A DNA stretch of 34,959 nucleotides from Clostridiales bacterium (GCA_021201475.1 JAJQEV010000079.1:18679-53637); one strand, 5' to 3'; positions 8,813 through 17,553 are shown, counted from the first letter of the stretch. Made by a program: numbers and translations. The notes: a model not told the origin generated them from the letters alone.

Positions 8813-10852
8813 TTACGAAATTGCCTCTGTTTCCCCGGAAGCCGCGTCCTGCGGCACGTCGGCGTCGGGGATGGCGCGGAGCACTACGGCGGTGCGAGCG
8901 GGCAGGTAGAGCCGCAGCTTCCGACCATACTCGCCGGGAATCAGGCTGGGGTAGCGCTGGTGGCTGATGCGGTTCTGGCCGCCGTAGCGCTCGTCGTCGG
9001 TGGAAAGCACCACCTCATAGTCGCCCCCCGCCGTCACCGGGATACGGTAGTTGTCAAAGGACTGGGAGGGGTTGAAGTTCAGGACAAACAGCAGGCCGCT
9101 GCGTTCAAAGGCGATGACCTGATCCTGCCGGTGCATCCAGTTCAGGTGGGGCATCCACTGCTCGAACAGGTTGGCGTCCTTCACGGTGGCAACCATGTCC
9201 CGGTCAAAGTCCCCCAGCCACTGATATTTCAGGAAGCCGTTGTCCACCAGGCTCCACTGGCGGCGGCAGTGGAAGAAGCTCCAGCCGTTGCCCTCCCGTG
9301 GGAAGTCGATCCACTCCGGATGGCCGAACTCGTTGCCCATGAAGTTCAGGTAGGCCTCCCCGCCGCCGGCAATGGTCAGCAGGCGGATCATCTTGTGCAG
9401 GGCGATGGCCCGGTCAATGACCAGGTTGTGGGTGGCCTTGTCCATGTCCGTGTACATACTGGCGTCCGCCAGGCGGAAAATCATGGTTTTATCCCCCACC
9501 AGGGCCTGGTCGTGGCTCTCCACATAGGCCACGGTTTTTTCACCGGGGCGGCGCAGACACATAGAGGACCAGATTTTGTCCAAATCCCAATGCTCGTCGG
9601 ACTGCTCCTTCACCAGCTTGATCCACATATCCGGCAGGCCCATGCCCAGGCGGTAGTCAAAGCCGATGCCGCCGTCTTCGATGGGCAGGCACATCCCCGG
9701 CATACCGGACATATCTTCGGAGATGGTGATGGCGTTCGGATTCACCTGGCGAATCAGCTCATTGGCCAGCTGTAAATAGGTGACGGCCTCCGTGTCCGTG
9801 TTCAGGGAGAAGTACTTCCCGTTGCTGTCAAAGTCCGTCCCCAGGCCATGGTCATGGTACAGCATGGAGGTGACGCCGTCAAAGCGGAAGCCGTCAAAGT
9901 GGTACTCCTCCAGCCAGAACTTCAAGTTGGACAGCAGGAAGTGCAGCACGTTATTGTCGTTATAGTTGAACAGCTTGGTGCCCCAGGCGGGATGGTCGCC
10001 CTGCTCCCCCCGGTGGAAGAACTGCCACTCGGTGCCGTCGAAGCAGTTGATGCCCTCTGCCGTATTCTTCACTGCGTGGGAGTGTACCAAATCCATAATG
10101 ACCCGGATGCCCATGCTGTGGGCCTTATCCACCAGGTACTTCAAATCCTCCGGCAGGCCGAACCAGCTGGAGGCGGCGTAGAAGCTGGACACCTGGTAGC
10201 CAAAGGAGCCGTAGTAGGGGTGCTGCATGATGGCCATAAGCTGGATGGTGTTGTAGCCCGCCTTCTGGATACGGGGGAGGGTCTTGTCGGCAAACTCCCG
10301 ATAGGTGCCGATGCGCTCCTCCTCCTGAGCCATGCCCACATGGGCCTCGTAAATCAGCAGCTCCTCCTGGCTGCTGAACCCCTGATCCGTCCAGGGATAG
10401 GAGACGGAATCGTCCCACACCTCGCAGCACCACTGAATCGTCTTTTCATCCTGCACCACCCGGCGGGCGTACAGGGGGATATGCTCGGCGGTGGAGCCGT
10501 CGTGCTTCACCACGGTCTTTACCTTGCAGCCGTTCCACAGGGCGTTGTCGCCTTCCAGGAAGATTTCCCACACGCCGTCGTCATGGTCGTGCAGTTCGTG
10601 GCTCTTGGGATTCCAGCCGTTGAAGTCGCCCATCAGCCAGACCCGCTGGGCCGCAGGCGCCCACTCCCGGTACACCCAGCCGCCCTCTACATGGTGGAAG
10701 CCGTAGAAGAGGTGGGCGTTGGCGAAGTCCTTCAGGGTAGCGCCATCGTGCAGGAGCTGATCTTTCTTCCAGTGGTAGTTGTCCATCCGCTGACGGATAT
10801 CCCCCTCATAGGGTGTCAGCTGGGGGTTCAATTCCAACAAGCGATAAGCCAT
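8813..10852 (-). CDS. glgB: 1,4-alpha-glucan branching enzyme (GH13)
   Basis: Introduces alpha-1,6 branches in glycogen. The 679-aa protein has a CBM48-type N-domain (about 50-130), a GH13 catalytic barrel with conserved region DLVHSH (254-259), nucleophile Asp325 in GFRFDG, acid/base Glu379 in TISED, and His447/Asp448 in ESHD, then an alpha-amylase C-terminal domain. The sequence resembles the eukaryotic-like GH13_8 group. The start is the ATG at 10852, after AGGAAGG; a 22-residue upstream extension has no ribosome binding site. No other glycogen genes are in the window. Confidence 0.94.
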   Translation of the reverse strand: MAYRLLELNPQLTPYEGDIRQRMDNYHWKKDQLLHDGATLKDFANAHLFYGFHHVEGGWVYREWAPAAQRVWLMGDFNGWNPKSHELHDHDDGVWEIFLEGDNALWNGCKVKTVVKHDGSTAEHIPLYARRVVQDEKTIQWCCEVWDDSVSYPWTDQGFSSQEELLIYEAHVGMAQEEERIGTYREFADKTLPRIQKAGYNTIQLMAIMQHPYYGSFGYQVSSFYAASSWFGLPEDLKYLVDKAHSMGIRVIMDLVHSHAVKNTAEGINCFDGTEWQFFHRGEQGDHPAWGTKLFNYNDNNVLHFLLSNLKFWLEEYHFDGFRFDGVTSMLYHDHGLGTDFDSNGKYFSLNTDTEAVTYLQLANELIRQVNPNAITISEDMSGMPGMCLPIEDGGIGFDYRLGMGLPDMWIKLVKEQSDEHWDLDKIWSSMCLRRPGEKTVAYVESHDQALVGDKTMIFRLADASMYTDMDKATHNLVIDRAIALHKMIRLLTIAGGGEAYLNFMGNEFGHPEWIDFPREGNGWSFFHCRRQWSLVDNGFLKYQWLGDFDRDMVATVKDANLFEQWMPHLNWMHRQDQVIAFERSGLLFVLNFNPSQSFDNYRIPVTAGGDYEVVLSTDDERYGGQNRISHQRYPSLIPGEYGRKLRLYLPARTAVVLRAIPDADVPQDAASGETEAIS

Positions 10853-10927
10853 AGTGACCTTCCTTTCGTGTGTAACAGGGCTCCTTTGGGGGATGCGGAG
10901 GCCGTACTGCCCCGGCATTCTTTTTTT

Positions 10928-10956
10928 ATTTTAGCAGATTTGGGCGGATGATACAA
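10928..10956 (-). promoter_or_regulatory. Candidate promoter of glgB
   Basis: On the minus strand TTGTAT (10956-10951), 17 bases, TAAAAT (10933-10928). Confidence 0.6.
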
Positions 10957-11088
10957 CCGTTATTTTTCATTTTCCGGCGGGCTTTGTGCAGGATTACGTA
11001 TTTCCGGCTGGCCACAAGGCCAGACTGAGGGGTTCCTTTGGAATGTTTGACCTGAAACCTGAGTTCCGTGCTTCCCGCGAAAAACAGC

Positions 11089-11117
11089 TTGTGCTTTTCC
11101 CCAAAATCAGGTACAAT
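11089..11117 (+). promoter_or_regulatory. Candidate promoter of the radical SAM operon
   Basis: TTGTGC (11089-11094), 17 bases, TACAAT (11112-11117), about 30 bases upstream of the ATG at 11150. Confidence 0.55.
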
Positions 11118-11149
11118 AGTTCCAATTGACGAAAAGGCAGGAATGAGCC

Positions 11150-12994
11150 ATGAATCCAAAGCTGGAACGCATCCTGCCGCGTGTACAGAAGCCTGCGCGG
11201 TACACCGGCGGAGAATACCGGGAGATTCAGAAGGACAAGGCCACGGTGGACACCCGCTTCGCCTTCTGCTTCCCGGACACCTACGAAATCGGCATGAGCA
11301 ACCTGGGTATGCGCATCCTCTACGGCGCCATCAATGAGATGGACGGCGTCTGGTGCGAACGGTGCTTCGCCCCCTGGGGGGACATGGAGGCGGAGCTGCG
11401 CCGGGCGGAACTGCCTCTGTTCGCCCTGGAGTCCGGCGACCCCATCCGGGACTTTGACCTGGTGGCCTTCTCCCTGGGCTATGAGATGGCATACACCAAC
11501 GTGCTGAATATGCTGGATCTGGCAGGGATTCCCCTCTACGCCGCTCAGCGGGATGAGAGCTGGCCCATCGTCTGCGCCGGAGGCACCTGCGCCTACCATG
11601 CGGAGCCGCTGGCGGATTTCATCGACCTGTTCTTCCTGGGGGAAGGGGAGGAGCTGGACCCGGAGGTCATTGAATGTTACCGGGCCTGCAAGCGCCAGGG
11701 GAAGAGCAAGACGGAGTTCCTGGAGGAGGCCGTGAAAATTCAGGGCGTCTACGTCCCCGCCTTCTATCAGGTGGCGTACAACGAGGACGGCACCCTCCGC
11801 TCCATGACCCCCACCCACGGCGCGCCCGCCAGGGTGACTAAGCGCATCATCAAGGATTTGGACAGCGCCTATTACCCCGCCCACACCATCGTCCCCTCCA
11901 CAGAAATCGTCCATGACCGGGTGATGCTGGAGCTGTTCCGGGGGTGCGTCCGGGGCTGCCGGTTCTGCCAGGCGGGGTACTGCTACCGCCCTGTCCGGGC
12001 AAAAACCTCGGAGACCCTGGTGAAACAGGGTATCGAGGCCTGCGTGGACTCCGGCTATCAGGAGATGACCCTGACCAGCCTCTCCTCCAGCGACTACCGC
12101 CCTTTGACCTGCCTGCTGGACGGGCTGCTGGACTACTGCGAGCCTCGGAATATCAACATCTCCCTGCCCTCTCTCCGGGCGGACGGCTTCTCCATGGGCA
12201 TCATGCGGCGGCTGCAAAAGGCCCGGAAATCCTCCATGACCTTCGCGCCGGAGGCGGGCACCCAGCGGCTCCGGGACGCCATCAATAAGAACGTGACGGA
12301 GGATGACCTGCTCCAGTCCTGCCGCACGGTGTTCGAGGGCGGGTGCAGCGCGGTGAAGCTGTACTTCATGCTGGGCCTGCCCACGGAGTCGGACGAGGAC
12401 GTGGCAGGCATCGCCGCCCTGGCGGACAAGGTCTACCAGTCCTGGCGCACCTACACCCCCAACCGGGCCAAGGGGGTGCGCATCACCATCTCCACCTCCT
12501 TCTTCGTCCCCAAGCCCTTCACCCCCTTCCAGTGGGAGAAGCAAATCAGCATGGAGGAGTACCAGCGGCGGGTAGACCTGCTACGCTCCTGCATCCATAA
12601 CCGCTCCATCGTCTACAACTGGCACGACGGGGACGCCAGCTATGTGGAGGCGGCCCTGGCCAGGGGCGACCGGCGGATGAGCCGGGTGCTGGAGGAGGTC
12701 TGGCGCAGCGGCGGCAGACTGGATTCCTGGTCGGAGTATTTCGATTTTGAGCGGTGGATGGCCGCCTTCTGCAGGGCAGGGCTTGACCCGGACTTTTACG
12801 CCTGCCGGGAGCGGCCAAGGTGCGAGCTGATGCCCTGGTCGGTCAGCGACGTGGGCGTGCGGCAGGACTACCTGTGGCAGGAGCGGGAGCAGGCCTATCG
12901 GGGCGTCATCACCCCGGACTGCCGGGTGAAGTGTATGGGCTGCGGAGCGACGCGGCTGATTCCCGGCGAAAAGTGCGACGTGGACAGGGGGTGA
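11150..12994 (+). CDS. B12-binding domain/radical SAM protein (TIGR03960-like)
   Basis: A 614-aa protein. An N-terminal B12-binding-like region (about 35-170, PDTYEIGMSNLG) precedes a radical SAM core whose 4Fe-4S ligands are Cys266, Cys270 and Cys273 (RGCVRGCRFCQAG), the CxxxCxxC signature. A C-terminal domain follows, ending with a CMGCG cysteine pair. The family is typically encoded next to a DUF2344 partner, as here, and is fused to it in some bacteria. The chemical role is not established to my knowledge; RNA modification has been suggested. The ATG follows an AGGCAGGA sequence. Confidence 0.88.
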   Translation: MNPKLERILPRVQKPARYTGGEYREIQKDKATVDTRFAFCFPDTYEIGMSNLGMRILYGAINEMDGVWCERCFAPWGDMEAELRRAELPLFALESGDPIRDFDLVAFSLGYEMAYTNVLNMLDLAGIPLYAAQRDESWPIVCAGGTCAYHAEPLADFIDLFFLGEGEELDPEVIECYRACKRQGKSKTEFLEEAVKIQGVYVPAFYQVAYNEDGTLRSMTPTHGAPARVTKRIIKDLDSAYYPAHTIVPSTEIVHDRVMLELFRGCVRGCRFCQAGYCYRPVRAKTSETLVKQGIEACVDSGYQEMTLTSLSSSDYRPLTCLLDGLLDYCEPRNINISLPSLRADGFSMGIMRRLQKARKSSMTFAPEAGTQRLRDAINKNVTEDDLLQSCRTVFEGGCSAVKLYFMLGLPTESDEDVAGIAALADKVYQSWRTYTPNRAKGVRITISTSFFVPKPFTPFQWEKQISMEEYQRRVDLLRSCIHNRSIVYNWHDGDASYVEAALARGDRRMSRVLEEVWRSGGRLDSWSEYFDFERWMAAFCRAGLDPDFYACRERPRCELMPWSVSDVGVRQDYLWQEREQAYRGVITPDCRVKCMGCGATRLIPGEKCDVDRG

Positions 12995-12998
12995 CAGC

Positions 12999-13673
12999 AT
13001 GGCAGGACACAAACACAGACTGCTCTTCCGGAAGGAGGGGCGGGGGGTGTATATCTCCCATTTGGATTTGATGGCCCTGTTTCAGCGGGCCTTCCTGCGG
13101 GCAGAGGTGTCCATCTGGCAGACGCAGGGCTATAACCGGCACTCTTTTGTCTCCCTCCCGCTGCCCCTCAGCGTAGGCTACAGCAGCCGGTGCGAGCTGC
13201 TGGAGTTCACCCTGGAGAGCGACACGCCCCTGGATGAGATACCGGCCCGGCTGAACGCCACCCTGCCGGAGGGCATCGTGGTGGAGCGGTGCTATGAGGC
13301 GGAGGTGCCGTTCAAGCGCATTGCAGCCATTGGCTGGACGGTGGCGCTGGAATATGACGACGGCACGCCGGAGGGCGTCCTCCCCGCCCTGGAGGGGTTC
13401 TTCGCCCAGGAGAGCTGCGTCATTCAGAAGCCCTCCAAGAAGTCCAAAAAGGGCTATACGGAGCTGGATTTGATCCCCATGGTCTACCAGTGGGACGCCG
13501 CAGCGGAGCCGCAAGCGGTGAACCTGCACCTGCGGCTGATGGCCCAGAACCCGGGGCTGAACCCAGCGGTGCTGGTGGGTACCCTGACGGAGCGGAGGCC
13601 GGAGCTGACACCGGACTTCGTCCGCTATCGCAGAAATGAAATTTTCGGGGCGGACGGCGGAATTTTTCGGTAA
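12999..13673 (+). CDS. DUF2344 (TIGR03936-type) radical SAM-associated protein
   Basis: A 224-aa protein beginning HKHRLLFRKEGRGVYISHLDLMALFQRAFLRA and continuing with the SLPLPLSVGYSSRCELLEF block typical of DUF2344. It starts four bases past the stop of the radical SAM gene, with the ribosome binding site (AGGGGGTG) overlapping that stop, so translation is probably coupled. It presumably works with the upstream enzyme as substrate-binding partner (inference). The gene ends just before the rplS promoter. Confidence 0.88.
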   Translation: MAGHKHRLLFRKEGRGVYISHLDLMALFQRAFLRAEVSIWQTQGYNRHSFVSLPLPLSVGYSSRCELLEFTLESDTPLDEIPARLNATLPEGIVVERCYEAEVPFKRIAAIGWTVALEYDDGTPEGVLPALEGFFAQESCVIQKPSKKSKKGYTELDLIPMVYQWDAAAEPQAVNLHLRLMAQNPGLNPAVLVGTLTERRPELTPDFVRYRRNEIFGADGGIFR

Positions 13674-13681
13674 AAAAGTGC

Positions 13682-13710
13682 TTGCATTTCCGGCGTTCCC
13701 ATGCTATAGT
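13682..13710 (+). promoter_or_regulatory. Promoter of rplS
   Basis: TTGCAT (13682-13687), 17 bases, TATAGT (13705-13710); start expected near 13717. Confidence 0.75.
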
Positions 13711-13727
13711 ATACAAGTTGAATAAAG

Positions 13728-13792
13728 GGTGTTCCTCTGCCCTGCCGCCGATTTTCCGGCGGCTGCCCGACCGGGCAAAGCGCAAGAACGCC
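13728..13792 (+). ncRNA. Structured 5' leader of rplS (L19-leader-like)
   Basis: A 7-bp outer helix (13728-13734 with 13786-13792, one G-U) encloses a 7-bp hairpin (13744-13750/13757-13763) and a GCCC/GGGC hairpin (13765-13776). The AGGAGG of rplS begins nine bases later. Firmicutes rplS genes are known to carry an autoregulatory L19 leader; the position and multi-helix form fit, but I cannot score it against the covariance model. Confidence 0.55.
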
Positions 13793-13815
13793 TATAAAAC
13801 AGGAGGAAAACCATT

Positions 13816-14160
13816 ATGGCAAATCTGATTGAAACGCTGAATGCGCAGAACATGAAGCAGGAGGTGCCGGTCATTGAGGTCGGCTCTACCGTCCGCGTCC
13901 ACATCAAGGTCAAGGAAGGCTCCAAGGAGCGCATCCAGATTTTTGAGGGCACCGTCATCGCCAAGAAGCACGGCAGCGTCAGCGAGACCTTCACCGTCCG
14001 CCGCATCTCCTATGGCGTGGGTGTGGAGAAGGTGTTTCCCGTCCATTCCCCCAACGTGGTGAAGGTGGAGACGGTTCGCCGCGGCAAGGTGCGCCGCGCC
14101 AAGCTGTACTATCTGCGCGGCCGCGTGGGCAAGGCCGCCAAGATTGCGGAGAAGCTGTAA
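13816..14160 (+). CDS. rplS: 50S ribosomal protein L19
   Basis: A 114-aa protein of standard length, with [44 protein letters not shown] and the basic C-terminus [15 protein letters not shown] characteristic of L19. It sits at the 30S-50S interface of the ribosome. It has its own promoter, a structured leader and a strong ribosome binding site, and is followed by a terminator. Thus it is expressed separately from the ylqF group even though the order rplS-ylqF-rnhB is the common Firmicutes one; trmD/rimM and lepB are not adjacent here. Confidence 0.98.
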   Translation: MANLIETLNAQNMKQEVPVIEVGSTVRVHIKVKEGSKERIQIFEGTVIAKKHGSVSETFTVRRISYGVGVEKVFPVHSPNVVKVETVRRGKVRRAKLYYLRGRVGKAAKIAEKL

Positions 14161-14190
14161 GCATCCTTCGGAGTTTTCCGAGACAGGGAA

Positions 14191-14216
14191 AGGAGCGGGA
14201 AACCGCTCCTTTTTTG
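14191..14216 (+). terminator. Rho-independent terminator of rplS
   Basis: An 8-bp stem AGGAGCGG/CCGCTCCT with a GAAA tetraloop is followed by TTTTTG. Confidence 0.9.
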
Positions 14217-14249
14217 TTAGAGTAGCGTATAAAGTAGTGTGGTGGGGAA

Positions 14250-15218
14250 ATGTATCAGCCCAGTAAAAAGAACAAAGCGAAGCGCCAGGCCCGCAGCCAG
14301 GCCCGGCAGGAGAAGACCTCAGCCAGCGGCCAGCCGGGCAGCATGACGGTGCAATGGTATCCGGGGCACATGGCCAAGACCCGCCGCATGATTCAGGAGA
14401 ACCTGAAGCTGGCGGATTTGGTGGTGGAGATTATCGACGCCCGCATCCCCGTCTCCAGCCGCAACCCGGATTTGGACGAACTGGTGGGGGAGAAGCCCCG
14501 CCTCATCCTCTTAAACCGGGCCGACCAGGCCGACCCCGGAATGAACCGGGTGTGGTCGGACTGGTTCCGCGCCCAGGGCCTTTCCGTCCTGCAAACGGAC
14601 TGTAAGACCGGCGCAGGGGTGAAGCAGTTCCCCGCCGTGGTGCGGGGCATCCTAGCGGACAAAATCGCCCGGTGGGAGGAGCGGGGCCAGGTGGGCCGCC
14701 CCATCCGGGTGATGGTGGTGGGGGTACCCAACGTGGGTAAGTCCACCTTCATCAACCAGGTGGCCCAGCGGAAGGCCGCCGCCGCCGAGAACCGCCCCGG
14801 CCTGACCCGGGGCAAGCAGTGGGTGACAGTAGACGCCGGGCTGGAACTGCTGGACACGCCGGGCATCCTCTGGCCCAAGTTTGAGGATGAGACGGTGGGG
14901 CTACACCTGGCCTTCACCGGCGCGGTGAAGGATACCATCATGGATTTGGAAACCCTGGGCTGCCACCTCATCCTTCTGCTGGCCCGGCGCTACCCGGAGG
15001 CCGTGCAGGCCAGATATAAAATCGACACGCCGGAGGACGCCCAGGGCTGGGAACTGCTGGAGGCCGCCGCCAGGAAGCGGGGCTTCCTGGTGTCCGGCGG
15101 CAAGGTGGATTTGGAGCGGATGGCGCGGGTGCTGCTGGAGGAGTACCGCTCCGGCAAGCTGGGGCGGTTCACGCTGGAGGAACCTCCGGCCGGGAAAGAG
15201 GAACTCTCATCAACTTAA
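14250..15218 (+). CDS. ylqF: Ribosome biogenesis GTPase YlqF/RbgA
   Basis: Circularly permuted GTPase needed for late 50S assembly. The motif order is G4 (NRAD, residues 89-92), G1 (GVPNVGKST, 158-166), G3 (DTPG, 202-205), as expected. At 322 aa it is longer than the usual 280-290 because of a 31-residue Lys/Arg-rich N-extension before MTVQWYPGHMAKTRR, where most family members start. The ATG at 14250 has a nearby GGTGGGG; the internal ATG at 14343 has no clear ribosome binding site, so the longer form is kept, with doubt. The last codons and stop (EELSST) lie inside the terminal repeat of element A. Confidence 0.93.
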   Translation: MYQPSKKNKAKRQARSQARQEKTSASGQPGSMTVQWYPGHMAKTRRMIQENLKLADLVVEIIDARIPVSSRNPDLDELVGEKPRLILLNRADQADPGMNRVWSDWFRAQGLSVLQTDCKTGAGVKQFPAVVRGILADKIARWEERGQVGRPIRVMVVGVPNVGKSTFINQVAQRKAAAAENRPGLTRGKQWVTVDAGLELLDTPGILWPKFEDETVGLHLAFTGAVKDTIMDLETLGCHLILLLARRYPEAVQARYKIDTPEDAQGWELLEAAARKRGFLVSGGKVDLERMARVLLEEYRSGKLGRFTLEEPPAGKEELSST

Positions 15219-15614
15219 AGACGCAATCTATCCTGAGTTGAGGAGCTTAACGTATCCGTACAGTTGAGATGTTATCCATCGTTGGACTATAAAATTGCAC
15301 GTTCCGCCCGCCAACGGCGAGGGCGGAACGGCAATCGTACCCAGCCGCCATGGGCGGCAGTCTCAGCAGGTATCAAGTCACATCGTCTGTTGCCTGATAG
15401 ACCACTTGATTGAAGGACAAGGCGAAGCCCACAGTGGGATAGGGGAAGGTTCTTAGGGAGGGGCGAGGCCCCGAAGCCCCTCCTTAAGCCGCCCTCTTTT
15501 GCTACTTTTCTCGGCGGAGCGAGAAAAGTAGGCCATGCCCTGGCAAGGGCAAACAACCTGTTTCCTTTATCAATCCTTATCCACGGAAATTACTCTTGTC
15601 CTGATAACTTTACC
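15200..15614 (+). repeat. Dispersed non-coding element, full copy A (MITE-like/structured RNA)
   Basis: About 415 bp, alignable along its length with copy B at 29512-29919. The left end (GGAACTCTCATCAACT) and the reversed right end (GGTAAAGTTATCA) form imperfect terminal inverted repeats. Internal features are a 9-bp stem with nested GCC/GGC (15301-15309/15321-15329), a GCCGCC-ATG-GGCGGC hairpin, a CTTAGGGAGGGG...CCCCTCCTTAAG stem, and a perfect 12-bp stem with GCGGAG loop (15502-15513/15520-15531). It overlaps the ylqF 3' end and stops one base before the GAGAAAGGAG leader of rnhB. It has no credible gene; the 89-codon minus-strand frame is GC-bias driven. Confidence 0.8.
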
Positions 15615-15632
15615 GAGAAAGGAGCCACGCGG

Positions 15633-16250
15633 ATGAACACCCACCCCACCCAGCCCATCGACTTGTGGGCCTATGAGCATCAATACTATGCCGCAGGCTG
15701 CCGCCTCATCTGCGGCGCGGACGAGGCGGGGGCAGGCCCCCTGGCGGGAGCCGTCTACGCGGCGGCGGTGATTCTGCCGAAAGACCTGACGCTGCCCTAC
15801 CTGAACGACTCCAAGAAGGTGACGCCCAAACGCCGGGAGGTGCTGTTCGGCCAAATCAAGGAGCAGGCCGTCGCCTGGGCGGTGGCCTGGGCTACGGAGC
15901 AGGAAATCGACGAAATCAACATCCTGAACGCCCGGATGCTGGCCATGGACAGGGCCATCCGCCAGTTGGACCCCGCCCCGGACTTCGCCCTCATCGACGG
16001 CAACCGCAGCGCCGGAATCTCCGTCGCCAACGCCACCATCGTAAAGGGGGACAGCCACTCCGCCTCCATCGCGGCGGCCTCCATCCTGGCCAAAGTGTCC
16101 AGAGACCACTACATGGAGGACATGGCCCGACTCTACCCGGAGTACCAGTTTGAAAAGCACAAGGGCTACCCCACGAAGCTGCACTATGAACTGCTGCGAA
16201 AATACGGCCCCTGCCCCATCCACCGCAAGACCTTCCTGAAAAAACTATGA
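15633..16250 (+). CDS. rnhB: Ribonuclease HII
   Basis: Removes ribonucleotides and RNA from DNA-RNA hybrids. The 205-aa protein has catalytic Asp30/Glu31, Asp122 (LIDGN) and Asp158 (VSRDHY), plus NDSKKVTPKRRE and the FEKHKGYPTKLH block. Unusually, the substrate-recognising GRG motif reads GAG (DEAGAGPLAG; Arg to Ala at residue 34, codon GCA). The ATG at 15633 follows AAAGGAG at 8 bases; this site lies just outside element A. It overlaps yraN by 4 bp (ATGA). Confidence 0.94.
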   Translation: MNTHPTQPIDLWAYEHQYYAAGCRLICGADEAGAGPLAGAVYAAAVILPKDLTLPYLNDSKKVTPKRREVLFGQIKEQAVAWAVAWATEQEIDEINILNARMLAMDRAIRQLDPAPDFALIDGNRSAGISVANATIVKGDSHSASIAAASILAKVSRDHYMEDMARLYPEYQFEKHKGYPTKLHYELLRKYGPCPIHRKTFLKKL

Positions 16251-16612
16251 CGCGGGAACAGTCTTTGGGCGGTCTGGGGGAAGGGCTGACCGTCCGGCAC
16301 CTGGAGCGCCGGGGCTACGAGATTTTAGACCGGAACTGGCACTGCCGGTACGGGGAGTTGGACATCGTAGCGGCAAACGAGGCGTACCTGGCCTTTGTGG
16401 AGGTCAAGACCCGGAGGGACAGCCGCTACGCTCCGGCCCGGGACGCGGTGAACCGGCGCAAGCGGGAGAAGTTGCTCCTCACCGCCCAGGCGTGGCTGGC
16501 GGAGCACCCGGCGGAGGGGCGGCAGCCCCGGTTTGACGTGGCGGAGGTTTACACCGAGGAAGGGGGCGGCAGGCCCCTCCTCAACTATCTGGAAAATGCG
16601 TTTGGAGGCTAA
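16247..16612 (+). CDS. yraN: YraN family (UPF0102) endonuclease-like protein
   Basis: A 121-aa protein with the family's GE(G)...A..L...GY.IL.RNW pattern and the restriction-endonuclease-like core GELDIVA...FVEVKTR (D and ExK). The role is unknown; DNA-processing is suggested by the fold and by its frequent pairing with rnhB. The start ATG overlaps the rnhB stop (ATGA), so it is translationally coupled and lacks its own ribosome binding site. Confidence 0.92.
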   Translation: MTREQSLGGLGEGLTVRHLERRGYEILDRNWHCRYGELDIVAANEAYLAFVEVKTRRDSRYAPARDAVNRRKREKLLLTAQAWLAEHPAEGRQPRFDVAEVYTEEGGGRPLLNYLENAFGG

Positions 16613-16617
16613 GCAAG

Positions 16618-17553
16618 ATGCAAAAAAAGATACCGCTGTTTGACGGCCACTGTGACACCCTTTCACGGCTGAACTACGTCCCCCAGGAGCATATCGCAGG
16701 CAACTCCGGCCACTGGGATTTGGACAAGATGGGGCGTTTCGGCCCTCAGGCCCAGGTGATGAGCTTGTTCTGGGACTCCGCAAAGCCCTTCACCAGGCAT
16801 ATGGTGAAGCAGGAACTGCGCACCTTCAAGCGGGAGGTGTCCATTTACCGGGACAGGGCGGCCTTCTGCACCAACATGGAGGAGGCGAAGGCCGCCTGGA
16901 AGGAGAACAAGGTGGCCCTGTTCCTCTCCATCGAGGGGGCGGAGCTTTGGGGCTGCACCCTAAGCGACCTGGAGAATGCCTATGCCGCCGGCGTCCGCAT
17001 CATCAACCTGACCTGGAACCACGCCAACGCCCTGTCCGGCAGCAACGTGGAGGAGCCGGAGCGGGGCCTCAGCGAGGAGGGCCGGGCCTATGTGCAGCGG
17101 ATGCAGAAGCTGTATATGCTGGTGGACGTATCCCACCTGTCCGACCAGGGATTCTGGGACGTGATGGAGATTACGAAAATGCCCGTCATCGCCAGCCATT
17201 CCAACAGCCGGGCGGTGCAAAATCACCCCCGCAACTTGACGGATGAAATGTTTACTGCTATTATGAAGTGGCATGGTGTGGCAGGATTGAATGTATACAC
17301 CGACTTCCTAGGGCAGGGCAGGGTCACGGAGGACGACCTGCTCCGCCACCTGGAGCATTTCCTGGCCCTGGGCGGCAGCCGGGCGGTGGCCCTGGGGGGC
17401 GACTGGGACGGATGCCGCAGCCTGCCGGAGGGATACACCGGCATTTGGAGCTGGGCCAACCTTTACGAGCGGCTGCTGCGGGAGAACTACAGCGAGGAAC
17501 TGGTAAGCGACCTGTTCTTCCACAACTTCGCCCGCGTGATGAACAAGCTGTGA
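16618..17553 (+). CDS. Membrane dipeptidase-type metallopeptidase (M19)
   Basis: A 311-aa protein of the M19 family, a TIM-barrel metal hydrolase acting on dipeptides. Metal-ligand motifs are visible: His11/Asp13 (DGHCDT), Glu106 (SIEGAE), His173 (VSHLS), His194 (ASHSN) and GGDWDG at 260-265. There is no signal peptide, so it should be cytoplasmic, as is usual in Firmicutes. The ATG follows GGAGG at 9 bases, with the site overlapping the yraN end. The actual substrate (peptide or D-amino-acid dipeptide) cannot be told. Confidence 0.92.
   Translation: MQKKIPLFDGHCDTLSRLNYVPQEHIAGNSGHWDLDKMGRFGPQAQVMSLFWDSAKPFTRHMVKQELRTFKREVSIYRDRAAFCTNMEEAKAAWKENKVALFLSIEGAELWGCTLSDLENAYAAGVRIINLTWNHANALSGSNVEEPERGLSEEGRAYVQRMQKLYMLVDVSHLSDQGFWDVMEITKMPVIASHSNSRAVQNHPRNLTDEMFTAIMKWHGVAGLNVYTDFLGQGRVTEDDLLRHLEHFLALGGSRAVALGGDWDGCRSLPEGYTGIWSWANLYERLLRENYSEELVSDLFFHNFARVMNKL

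Noticed and set aside
15287-15556. 89-codon minus-strand frame in element A, with a similar one at 29688-29876 in B (shared KEGGL...GFGASPLPKNLP)
   Set aside because: The similarity is explained by DNA homology of the repeat; lengths and ends differ, hairpin arms read through, and there is no ribosome binding site.
15190-15630. Target-site duplication around element A
   Set aside because: GAAAG-like bases occur on both sides, but the element border is uncertain by a few bases and no exact direct repeat can be fixed.
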